A stretch of DNA of 64,000 nucleotides, taken from contig NZ_MSIF01000006.1 in assembly GCF_001921215.1 (NCBI RefSeq), positions 62,001-126,000 of the forward strand, read 5' to 3'. The number at the start of each line of letters is the position of its first letter. Within the stretch, counting starts at the first letter, position 1. This stretch comes from Actinophytocola xinjiangensis. Lineage in GTDB: Bacteria; Actinomycetota; Actinomycetes; Mycobacteriales; Pseudonocardiaceae. This document shows positions 35,210-46,012 of this stretch, piece by piece. The notes under the pieces were generated by a model. That model did no database searches. It had not been told where the DNA came from and saw only the letters and a list, made by a program, of their open reading frames with translations. The position numbers were made by a program, and so were the translations under genes.

Positions 35210-35365
35210 GTGCGCGGATCCGATGTGGACGATCAGGACACCGAGCCCGGGGACACCGAGCCCCAGGACACCAGCGGCCAGCCCGCCGCACCGGCGGACG
35301 GGCAGTCGGACGACGACGGTAACGACGTCGGTAACGACCTCGAGGACGGTTGGGTCCAGGTGTGA
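35210..35365 (+). CDS. Possible small acidic protein, 51 aa (doubtful)
   Basis: GTG at 35210 opens a 51-residue frame very rich in Asp, Gly and Pro (DDQDTEPGDTEPQDTSGQP, then DGQSDDDGNDVGNDLEDGW), ending 38 bases before the protease start. There is no good ribosome site, and the frame lies between the LAL regulator and the protease. It could be a small peptide, the leftover tail of a lost gene, or chance. Confidence 0.25.
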   Translation: MRGSDVDDQDTEPGDTEPQDTSGQPAAPADGQSDDDGNDVGNDLEDGWVQV

Positions 35366-35403
35366 CGCGCACCGTGAGAACAACCGACTCGAAAGGCGAA
35401 TCC

Positions 35404-38400
35404 GTGCGCGTACACAGACCTCGACAATGGGTGCCACCCTTACGGAGAGCGGGCCGGCGCCACCGCACCCTGGTGGGCTCGGCGCTGCTGGCAGCGGCGG
35501 CCTCGGTGGCGCTGGCGGTGCCCGCGATCGGCCAGCCACCACAGGCGACGGCCGCGCCGGACACCCCGGCCGGCGACCCGCCTGCACCCGTGGCGATCGA
35601 CGGACTGGCGCCCGGTTCGCACACGGTCACCCTCGTCACCGGAGACCGGTTGCGGCTCGACGGCGCGGGCGGCCGGTTCACCGTCTCGTTCGAACACCTG
35701 GCGCCGCGTCCGGCCGGGCAGCAGGCCACCACGGTCACGGTGACCAGCGTCGGCGACACCGTCCACGCCATCCCCGGAGACGTCGCCGACGCGGTGGCCG
35801 CCGGGCGGGTGGACAGGCGCCTGTTCGACCTCGGCTACCTCGCCGAGCACGACCTGACCGACGCCGACGCCGCGACCTGGCCACTGATCGTGCGCTACGA
35901 CCGGAAGCGTGCGTTCTCGACCGCGCGGGCACTGCCCGCCAGCGACGCGACGCTCTCGCTGGAGAGCATCGACGGCGCGGCGCTCAGCGTGCCCCGCACC
36001 GGTGCCGACAGGTTCTGGGCCGCCGTGCGCGGCGGCACGCCGACCACCCTGGCGGCCGGCCTCGAGAACGTGTGGCTGGACGCGGACGCCGAACTGTCCC
36101 TGGACGTGAGTGTGCCGCTGGTCGGCGCGCCGCGGGCCTGGAAGTCCGGGTTCGACGGCACGGGGGTGACGGTCGCCGTGCTGGACTCCGGCGCCGACCT
36201 CGACCACCCCGACCTCGCCGGGCAGATCGCCGAGAGCAAGTCGTTCATCCCCGGCAGGACCGTGACCGACGAACACGGGCACGGCACGCACGTGGCCACC
36301 ACCATCGCCGGCACCGGGGCGGCGTCCGGCGGCAAGTACCGGGGTGTGGCACCGGGGGCCAAGCTGATGGTCGGGCGGGTCTGCGAACTCACGAGCTGCC
36401 CGAACTCGGCGATCCTCGAAGGAATGGAGTGGGCCGCGTCCAGCGGCGCCGACGTGGTGTCGCTGAGCCTGGGCGGTGACCCGTCCGACGGCCTCGACCC
36501 GCTCAGCCTCGCGGTCGACCGGCTCACCGCGTCCAGCGGCGCACTGTTCGTCGTCGCCGCCGGCAACACCGGTCCCGGGGCGTCCACCGTCGCCAGCCCC
36601 GCGACCGCGACCTCGGCGCTGGCCGTCGCCGCGACCACCAAGGACGACGCGGTCGCCGAGTTCTCCAGCCGGGGCCCGAGGCTGGGCGGTGGGCTCAAGC
36701 CCGACCTGGCCGCACCGGGCGTGGGCATCGTCGCCGGGCGTGCCGCCGGTACGTCCATGGGCGCGCCGGTCGACGAGCACTACACCGCCGCGGACGGGAC
36801 CTCGATGGCGACGCCGCACGTGTCCGGTGCCGCCGCGATCCTCGCCCAGCGGCACCCCGACTGGCCGGCGGAGCGGCTCAAGGCCGGGCTGATGAGCGCC
36901 AGCGCGAAGGTCGACGGTTCGGTCTACGAGGTCGGGGCGGGCCGGCTGGACGTGGCGAAGGCCGTCCTCCAGCAGGTGACGACCACGACGCCGTCGGTGG
37001 ACTTGGGGCAGACGACCTCCGGTCAGGACACGGGAGCGGTCAGCCGCGAGGTTGGCTTCGCCAACCTCGGCGACGCCCCGGTCACCCTGCGGTTGACCAG
37101 GGAACTGGGCCGGGTGGGCGGCGAGCCCGTCGCCGCCGACCGCTTCACCGGCGAGGACACGGTGACCGTGCCTCCGGGCGGGTCCGCGACCGCGACCGTC
37201 GCCCTCGACCCCGCGGGCCTTGCCGACGGCCACTACTCCGGCGCGGTGACCGCCACCGACGAGGCCAGCGGCGAGACGCTGACCGTCCCGGTCGGGATGG
37301 ACCGCCAGCCGCCGAGGTACGAGGTGACCATCACTGTGATCGGCTCCGACGGCGAGCCGGTGTGCTGCGCCACCCCGAGCATGATGGCGGTCGACGTTCC
37401 GAATGTCACCACCATCCTCCCCCAGCCGACCGGCCAGGGGACGTACCGGGCCTCGGTGCTGGCCGGCACCTACAGCGTGACCAGCTACCTCCACTTCACC
37501 GACCCCGTCGACGGCCGACGCACCGTGGCGTTGCTGGTCAGACCGGAGTTCGAGGTCAGCGGGCCGACCACGGTCGAACTCGACGTGCGGGACGCGCGGG
37601 AGGTCACGATGCGCACGCCACGACCCAGCGTGCCCTACGGCCAGACCCTCACCACCACCCGCAGCGTCTGGAACGGCCTGATCGGCACGATGACCCAGCT
37701 GGGCGGCTACGACTTCGGTCAGTACCGGGTGTTGGCCACGCCGACCGAGCGGGTGCGTAGCGGGTTGTTCGACCTCACCGTCTCCCGGATGCTGGCCAAT
37801 CCCCAGATCACCATGACGGTCGACGGCCGTGACGGGTTCAGCCTCGATCTGCTGCACCGCGGTTATGCCGACCGGGGTGACCGGGTGTACGGCGACCACT
37901 GGCTGCCCTGGGCGGCGACCAACAGGAAGGTCGAGTTGGTCGACGCCGGCTTCGGCACCCCGGACGACCTCTCCGGCAAGGATCTGCGTGGCAAGCTCGC
38001 CGTGCTGCGGTGGGGCGACGACCGCCCCGAACTCGACGCCGGGGGACCGAACGGCCGGCCCAACAACGCGATCTGGACCGACCGGGTGCAGGCGCTGCGG
38101 GACGCGGGCGCGATCGGCTACCTCGCGGTGTCCAGCCCGCCGGCGGGCTGGGAGGACGACCTCGCGTCCGGCACTCCGGTCAACACCGTCGGTATCGCCC
38201 CGAACAGCCCGGACACGATCACCCTGCCCGAGGCGCAGCTGGACCGTGACCAGGGCGGGAAACTGCTGGACATGCTCGCGCGTGGACCCGTGTCGGTTCG
38301 GCTGACCGTCGACCCGAACGTCAACTACACCTACCAGCTGTACATGAACCACAGCCAACAGGTGCCGAGGTCGATGGCCCTCACCGTCGGGCAACGCGAC

Positions 38401-39411
38401 CTCGCCCAGGTCGACGCCAGCTACCACGGCGCCGAGCGGTTCGTGTTCCGTTCGCTGCTCGGCGCGTTCACGCCCGGCCAGATGGTCAGCGGCGCCAGCA
38501 CGCTGCACAGCGTCGGACCGGTCACCCGCACGGACTACTACGGTCCGGTCGACGGCCGGGTCGTGCTCGGTCGCAGCCGGGAGCCCGAGGGCGCGCTCGG
38601 GTGGAACGCGTACACCGCCTACCCGAGGGTCGAACGCACCCAGGAGCGCTGGTTCACGCCGGTGACCACCGTCGGCACCAACGACCTCGGCGACGCCTGG
38701 GCCGCGCACGACCCACGCGCACCCCGGCCGTGGTATCTGTGCACGATGTGCCGCGAGGGCGACGTGCTGTGGCCGCTGTGGTTCGAGAGCGTGGGATCCA
38801 GCTACGTGGGTCCGCCACGCAACGGCGGCACCCGGCTGTACCGGGAGGGTGGCGAGGAGATCGCGCTCACCCCGATCCCGGAGGGCGCCAACGTCCCCGG
38901 CTACCGGCTGCCCGAGCAGAGCGGCTGGTACCGGCTCACCCACGAGGCGCCCGGCAAGCGGACGACCTGGCGGTTCCACTCGGCCACGCCAACGGAGGAC
39001 AACTGGATGCCGGGCGCCCCATGCGTGCAGGACTACCGGGGACAGGACAGCACCTGCGTCCAGGAGCCGGTGATCTTCCTCAGCTACGACCTCGGCCGGT
39101 CACTGCGACTGGACAACACGGTCAGCGCTGGCGGGCGACACGAGTTCACCGTGTCCGCCAAGCACGGCACGACTCCCAGCCCCCTGCCGAGGATCGCCGG
39201 CATGCGTGTGTGGACCAGCACCGACGACGGCGCGACCTGGCAAGGCGCCGATGTCGACCGTGGCCGGGACGGTGAGTTCACCGTGCGGACGAGCTACCCA
39301 CGCGGGGCGTCGGCCACCGGCGGGGTGAGCCTCAAGGTCGAGGCCTGGGACAGCGCCGGCAACCGCGTCGAACAGGTTCTCGACCGAGCGTTCGTCCTGG
39401 CGGCGAGGTAG
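35404..39411 (+). CDS. Secreted S8 (subtilisin-type) serine protease
   Basis: About 1335 residues from the GTG at 35404; GAAAGGCGA lies upstream and a Tat/Sec-like signal follows (basic RPRQWVPPLRRAGRRHR, then LVGSALLAAAASVALAVPAI). A propeptide runs to about residue 235. The catalytic triad is clear: Asp in VAVLDSGADLDHPDL near residue 262, His in DEHGHGTHVATTIAG near residue 292, Ser in DGTSMATPHVSGAAAIL near residue 467, and oxyanion Asn in VVAAGNTGPG. The long C-terminal half contains Ig-like and a PA-like segment (LRGKLAVLRWGDDRPELD) and no anchor, so it is probably released. Large actinomycete subtilisins of this shape are common. Confidence 0.9.
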   Translation: MRVHRPRQWVPPLRRAGRRHRTLVGSALLAAAASVALAVPAIGQPPQATAAPDTPAGDPPAPVAIDGLAPGSHTVTLVTGDRLRLDGAGGRFTVSFEHLAPRPAGQQATTVTVTSVGDTVHAIPGDVADAVAAGRVDRRLFDLGYLAEHDLTDADAATWPLIVRYDRKRAFSTARALPASDATLSLESIDGAALSVPRTGADRFWAAVRGGTPTTLAAGLENVWLDADAELSLDVSVPLVGAPRAWKSGFDGTGVTVAVLDSGADLDHPDLAGQIAESKSFIPGRTVTDEHGHGTHVATTIAGTGAASGGKYRGVAPGAKLMVGRVCELTSCPNSAILEGMEWAASSGADVVSLSLGGDPSDGLDPLSLAVDRLTASSGALFVVAAGNTGPGASTVASPATATSALAVAATTKDDAVAEFSSRGPRLGGGLKPDLAAPGVGIVAGRAAGTSMGAPVDEHYTAADGTSMATPHVSGAAAILAQRHPDWPAERLKAGLMSASAKVDGSVYEVGAGRLDVAKAVLQQVTTTTPSVDLGQTTSGQDTGAVSREVGFANLGDAPVTLRLTRELGRVGGEPVAADRFTGEDTVTVPPGGSATATVALDPAGLADGHYSGAVTATDEASGETLTVPVGMDRQPPRYEVTITVIGSDGEPVCCATPSMMAVDVPNVTTILPQPTGQGTYRASVLAGTYSVTSYLHFTDPVDGRRTVALLVRPEFEVSGPTTVELDVRDAREVTMRTPRPSVPYGQTLTTTRSVWNGLIGTMTQLGGYDFGQYRVLATPTERVRSGLFDLTVSRMLANPQITMTVDGRDGFSLDLLHRGYADRGDRVYGDHWLPWAATNRKVELVDAGFGTPDDLSGKDLRGKLAVLRWGDDRPELDAGGPNGRPNNAIWTDRVQALRDAGAIGYLAVSSPPAGWEDDLASGTPVNTVGIAPNSPDTITLPEAQLDRDQGGKLLDMLARGPVSVRLTVDPNVNYTYQLYMNHSQQVPRSMALTVGQRDLAQVDASYHGAERFVFRSLLGAFTPGQMVSGASTLHSVGPVTRTDYYGPVDGRVVLGRSREPEGALGWNAYTAYPRVERTQERWFTPVTTVGTNDLGDAWAAHDPRAPRPWYLCTMCREGDVLWPLWFESVGSSYVGPPRNGGTRLYREGGEEIALTPIPEGANVPGYRLPEQSGWYRLTHEAPGKRTTWRFHSATPTEDNWMPGAPCVQDYRGQDSTCVQEPVIFLSYDLGRSLRLDNTVSAGGRHEFTVSAKHGTTPSPLPRIAGMRVWTSTDDGATWQGADVDRGRDGEFTVRTSYPRGASATGGVSLKVEAWDSAGNRVEQVLDRAFVLAAR

Positions 39412-39422
39412 TCGACCGGTGG

Positions 39423-39456
39423 GGGCCGGTGGCACCATCACAGATGTCACCGGCCC
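39423..39456. terminator. Probable terminator after the S8 protease
   Basis: GGGCCGGTG (39423-39431) pairs with CACCGGCCC (39448-39456) across a 16-base loop, starting 12 bases after the protease stop. There is no T tract, as usual for high-GC actinomycetes. Confidence 0.55.
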
Positions 39457-39586
39457 TCACTGCCTCGGCATGCGCCGCGCCAGCACGTCCGTGCGAGGGT
39501 GTCATGGACGATTCGGGCGAGAGACCACGTCGGCGGCACAGATACGTCAACGGTAAGATCCGCTGCCGAGGAAGTGTCGGGCGCGG

Positions 39587-39865
39587 TCAACCAGCACGAC
39601 GCTCGACCGGCCAGGACGACCGGGTGGCCCGGCGCGCCCGGCGCTCGTCGCGTTCACGGCCGAACCACAGATAGGCGATCGGTCCGACGAAGTTCACCGT
39701 GATCGCTGCAGCCCACAAGGGTTTGCGGCCGTGCACCATCTCTTGTGGACGGCGGGCCAAATCGATCCAGGCGATGGCAGCGAGAGCGAGCTGCACCCCG
39801 CCCGCCGCCAGGAAACCCCGTTGCTGGGCCGGTGTCAGGTCCCGCCACCGTTCGTGCTTGGTCAT
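39587..39865 (-). CDS. PLDc_N-type small membrane protein
   Basis: A 92-residue protein with two hydrophobic segments (GVQLALAAIAWIDLARRP and LWAAAITVNFVGPIAYLWFG) separated by a short loop containing KPLWAA. This is the N-terminal domain of cardiolipin-synthase-like phospholipase D proteins found alone, a frequent small protein in actinobacteria. ATG at 39865 with AAAGGAACGGAG immediately upstream. It lies at the end of the leftward hsp20-Rv1733c-ATPase set. Role unknown. Confidence 0.75.
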   Translation of the reverse strand: MTKHERWRDLTPAQQRGFLAAGGVQLALAAIAWIDLARRPQEMVHGRKPLWAAAITVNFVGPIAYLWFGRERDERRARRATRSSWPVERRAG

Positions 39866-39888
39866 CTCCGTTCCTTTCACCGTTCGCG

Positions 39889-41534
39889 CTAGGCGAGCGC
39901 GAAGTAACTTTCCTCCTCCTGGGCGAGGTGCAGGGCGAGCAGGGCGTCCAGGCCGTACAGGGTGGCGCGCAGGTCGGTCACCTGGTCGGCGGCCAACGGC
40001 CCGCGCAGGTGTCTGCCAAGTCTGGCGACGAGTCGCTCGATCTCGACGTGGCCCCGGCTCATCGGCGCGATCCCGAGTGGGCCGCCGACCATCGGCGCGA
40101 CCGCCGGATACAGTTCGTTCTCCTCGGCCCGCTCGTGCGGCAGCACACGGTCGACGAGCACGCCGTGGGCGGCGCGCACGATCGTCTCCCCCCTCCGGGG
40201 TGAGCCCGGTGGACAGCGCGTCCGCCGCCTGCCGGACGGCGGCGCGGGCGTCGACGAGTCCGGTGTGTTCCTCGCGGAACCGGTCGAGCAGCGCGCGAGT
40301 GCGCGCCGGGACCGGCAGGCGCCGGGCACCCCGAGCGCGCGCAGGGCGTTGCCGACGGCAAGCACGTCGATCAGTTCCTGGACGAGCGCACCAACGGCGG
40401 GGGCCGGCAGGCCCGCCGCCGCGGTGGCGGCCAGTACGTGCGGCGACCCTGTTCCACCGCGGCGGCCGGGCGCAGCGCCTCCCGCGCGACCACGCCCGGC
40501 GCGGTGACGGTCTGGACGACCTGGGGACGTCCGACGGTCAGCGTGCCGGTCTTGTCGAGCACCACGGTGTTCACCCCGCCCAGCCGTTCCAGTACCGCCC
40601 CGTCCTTGACCACCACCCCACGGCGCGACGTCGCCGACATTCCGGCCGTGATCGCCGCGGGTACCGCGAGCAGCAGCGGGCACGGCGTCGCGGTCACCAG
40701 GACCGCCACGGCCCGCACCGGATCGCCCGACCACCACCACGCTCCCCCGGCGAGCAGCAGCGCCGCTGGTACCAGCAGCCGTGCGAAGTGGTCCGCGATC
40801 CGAACCACCGGAGCCGTGTCGGCCAGCGCGGCCCCCGCGAGCCGCACGATCCCGGCATAGGCGCTGTCGGCCGCGGCGCGCACCGCGCGCAGCGTCACGA
40901 CCGCCCCGGCGTCACACACCCCGCTGCGGACGAGTTGGTCGCGGCCGCGCGACACCGGCAACGACTCGCCGGTGAGCGCGGACTCGTCGAACACCCCTGG
41001 TTCGGTCAACCGTCCGTCGACCGCGACCACCTCCCCCGGTCGCACCACCACCAGGTCTCCGACCTCGACGCTGTCGGCGGGCACGGACACGACCTGGTCC
41101 CCGTGCCGGACCCGGGCGGTGCGGGGAGCCCGCGCCAGCAGCTCATCGAGGTCCCGGTGTGCCCGCCGCCTGGCATAACCCTCGAGCGCCTGTCCGGTGG
41201 CCAGCATCAACGCCACCAGTGCCCCCGCCAGGTACTCCCCGACGAGCAGGGTTCCCGCGAGGCTCACCGTGGCGAGCACGTCGGTGCCGAACCGCCGGGC
41301 CCGCAGGTCGCGCACCACGAGCTGGAACGAATAGCCGAGGGCGATCAGCGTCGCCACGGGCCAGGCCGTCGGCCACACCACGCCCAGCCCCGTTGCCACC
41401 GCGAGCACGGCCAACAGCAGTACCTGCGTCCGGAACGAGTCCACCACGGCCAGGCGCGCCGGCCGGCCCCGCACGGGACCGACACCGGCTCCGGAGGCCG
41501 GTGGGATCACGCGTTCCTGACGATGGTGAACCAT
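39889..41534 (-). pseudogene. Heavy-metal P-type ATPase with C-terminal hemerythrin domain, internally deleted
   Basis: ATG at 41534 (GGAGGA upstream) begins a P1B-type ATPase: membrane helices, DESALTGESLPVSRG, the TATPCPLLLAVPAA metal-site helix and VLDKTGTLTVG. After AAAVEQG the reading frame shifts at about 40450. The other frame continues HVLAATAAAGLPAPAVGALV then QELIDVLAVGNALRAL, which is already the last membrane helix region. The nucleotide-binding and hinge parts, some 250 residues, are missing. A further shift leads to a hemerythrin-like tail with HGVLVDRVLPHERAEENELY and LHLAQEEESYFALA. The parent was probably a metal ATPase fused to a hemerythrin domain. Confidence 0.8.
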
Positions 41535-41561
41535 CTGGGTTCCTCCAGGTCGCCGGTCATG

Positions 41562-42140
41562 TCACCGGAACTGGTTACGCCACTTCGGTTCGACGCGTTC
41601 CCACTCCTCCTGCCACGCGCGGAGGCAGCCCCTGTCGAGCAGGCGCACGGCCGCCAGGCCCACCAGTGCCACCAGGCCGGTCGCGCTCAACCACCCCGTC
41701 ACGGCGACGAACACTCCCGCGACCAGCGCCTGCTCACCGTTGATCGGGCCGACGACCGGACTGTTTTGCTCGTCGAGCCAGACGACGACCTTGTCGCCGG
41801 CCCGGGTACCTCGGTCGACGGGCGCCTGCCCGGTGTGGATGGTCCCGTCGGTGTCGCGCCAGCGCGCCGTGACCCAGACCCCCGATCCGAGCGGCTCGGA
41901 CTGGTACGGGCCGACTCCCAACGTGTCTTCCGTGGACACGGCGACGACGCGATGCCAGGTCCGGGTCTGCTGTTCTCCCTTGGCCACCAGGTTGTCGTGG
42001 ACGACGGACCCGAGCCCGGCCATGACCGGGACCACCAGCAGCGCCAAGACCACGGCGGCGACCCGGATCGCCGTCCGCATACGGTCCTGCGGCCGGGCCA
42101 TCGGCCCACGACCTGGTTGCGGCCACGACGACCCGGACAC
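41562..42140 (-). CDS. Rv1733c-family membrane protein
   Basis: A 192-residue protein of the Rv1733c family, whose mycobacterial namesake is a DosR-regulated membrane antigen. Segment RTAIRVAAVVLALLVVPVMA is the first membrane helix, followed by an extracytoplasmic domain with RTWHRVVAVSTED, VWVTARWRDTDGTIHTGQAP and GDKVVVWLDEQ, then the second helix ALVAGVFVAVTGWLSATGLV and a basic-aromatic tail. GTG at 42140 fits the family N-terminus (PQPGRGP before the helix). It follows hsp20 after 7 bases on the same strand, so the pair is one transcript. Confidence 0.82.
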   Translation of the reverse strand: MSGSSWPQPGRGPMARPQDRMRTAIRVAAVVLALLVVPVMAGLGSVVHDNLVAKGEQQTRTWHRVVAVSTEDTLGVGPYQSEPLGSGVWVTARWRDTDGTIHTGQAPVDRGTRAGDKVVVWLDEQNSPVVGPINGEQALVAGVFVAVTGWLSATGLVALVGLAAVRLLDRGCLRAWQEEWERVEPKWRNQFR

Positions 42141-42147
42141 GAGCAGG

Positions 42148-42543
42148 TCACTTGGTCGTCGTCACCGCGACCTCGCGGCCCTCCGGCGACCGCAGGGGCA
42201 CCTTCACCTCAAGGATGCCCGCGTTGTAGTGCGCCGCGACCTCGTCGGTCCGCGCGCCGTCCGGTAGCCGGACAGTCCTGGCGAACTTGCCGTAGGTGAA
42301 CTCGGTGTGGTCGGTGTCGTGCTGTTCGAGGGTCCGCTCCGCCGTGATGACCAGATCGTTGCCCCGCACGGAAATGTGAATGTCCTTCTCCGGATCCATG
42401 CCGGGAAGTTCCGCGCGCAGCACGTAGTCGCCGTCGTCACGGTAGCCCTCGACGCGGACCGGATGGTGGTCGGTGAACGGCCAGGCCTCCAGCATCCGTG
42501 CGAAGTCCGGGAAGACCAGTGAACGGGGGATCAGGCTCGTCAT
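42148..42543 (-). CDS. Hsp20/alpha-crystallin small heat shock protein
   Basis: A 131-residue small chaperone. The alpha-crystallin domain covers residues 30-125: VRVEGYRDDGDYVLRAELPG near the start, DIHISVRGNDLVITAERT in the middle and the conserved GILEVKVPL near the end. ATG at 42543 with GAGGAGAG upstream. Such Hsp20 proteins (HspX/Acr in Mycobacterium) are among the strongest DosR targets and hold unfolding proteins during hypoxic stasis. It heads the leftward set hsp20-Rv1733c-(metal ATPase relic)-PLDc_N. A GGGACCTTCGGCC box lies in the shared promoter region with the divergent gene at 42686. Confidence 0.9.
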   Translation of the reverse strand: MTSLIPRSLVFPDFARMLEAWPFTDHHPVRVEGYRDDGDYVLRAELPGMDPEKDIHISVRGNDLVITAERTLEQHDTDHTEFTYGKFARTVRLPDGARTDEVAAHYNAGILEVKVPLRSPEGREVAVTTTK

Positions 42544-42624
42544 GGTGTTCTCTCCTCTCGGTTCGGCACCTCCAGCCAAGCCGGGAGACCCTTCTCCGCC
42601 CAGTGGCGTTCGTCGTCTCGCGCC

Positions 42625-42637
42625 GGGACCTTCGGCC
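42625..42637. promoter_or_regulatory. DevR-like box between hsp20 and the GyrI-DUF302 gene
   Basis: GGGACCTTCGGCC, an approximate inverted repeat, sits 82 bases from the hsp20 start and 49 bases from the divergent start at 42686, so it could serve both. The same 13 bases recur at 48824-48836 and, inverted, at 48792-48804. Confidence 0.6.
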
Positions 42638-42685
42638 GTGTGCGGGCCGACCGACCTGGCGGACAGTGGTGGCGAGGAGGCTCTG

Positions 42686-45330
<2,645 letters not shown>

Positions 45331-45362
45331 TCACGGTAATAGTCGGATTCCGGAATGGCACG

Positions 45363-45980
45363 TCATCGCCGCTCACCGTTCGACGCGACGGTGTCGGCCC
45401 GCACGACGCCGGGAACTGCCTCGGCGAGCACCTTGGCGACGTGCCGGTCGGTGTCGTCATCGAACGTGTCACTGATGGTGACCACCCCGTCGTGGACCTC
45501 GACCTGCCAGCGACCCGTTCCGCCGTAGACCTCCAGCCGCCGGCGCACGTCCGTGGCGATCGTGTCGTCCTCGCGGGCGATCGTGCGGACGATGTCGCGC
45601 CGGGTGACGATGCCGACGAGCCGCGAGCCGTCGACCACGGGAGTGGTGCGCTGGTGGGTCTCGAGCAGGGTGGCAGCCAGGTCCGCGACGTCCGTGCCGG
45701 GTTCCACGGCGACGGCGGGGCTGGACATGACCTCACCGACCGTGGTGCTGACCGGACCGTCGGCCGAGGGCGGATGGACGCTGATGTGGGCACGGGGGTC
45801 ACTGGGCACCCGGTCGCGGACCAGATCGGCCTCGGTGACCATGCCGACGAGGTGCTCGTCGGAGTCCACCACCGGCAACCCGCTGAACCCGTACTCGGCG
45901 AGCAGCGCCGCGGCCTTCTTGATCCTGGTCTCCGGCACCACCGCGATCACCGGGCTGGTCATGATGTCTCGGGCACGCAT
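45363..45980 (-). CDS. CBS-pair protein with BON domain
   Basis: A 205-residue protein. Two CBS domains (MRARDIMTSPVIAVVPETRI and VGEVMSSPAVAVEPGTDVAD) form a Bateman module that usually senses adenine nucleotides; a BON domain follows (residues 145-200, GRWQVEVHDGVVTISDTFDD). ATG at 45980 with AGGAGGAGA upstream, 33 bases after the stop of the Pat gene, and it is followed by devS after 83 bases. The DosR-regulated hypoxic response protein Hrp1 of Mycobacterium has only the CBS pair; the BON extension is common in larger actinobacteria. Similar to the gene at 49605-50186. Confidence 0.87.
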   Translation of the reverse strand: MRARDIMTSPVIAVVPETRIKKAAALLAEYGFSGLPVVDSDEHLVGMVTEADLVRDRVPSDPRAHISVHPPSADGPVSTTVGEVMSSPAVAVEPGTDVADLAATLLETHQRTTPVVDGSRLVGIVTRRDIVRTIAREDDTIATDVRRRLEVYGGTGRWQVEVHDGVVTISDTFDDDTDRHVAKVLAEAVPGVVRADTVASNGERR

Positions 45981-46012
45981 GTCTCCTCCTTCCAGGGGCC
46001 AGGTGCGGTTCG

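Noticed and set aside
35440-38979. Reverse open frame of 1179 codons opposite the S8 protease
   Set aside because: The forward frame has a complete catalytic triad and signal peptide; the reverse translation has no motif or plausible start.
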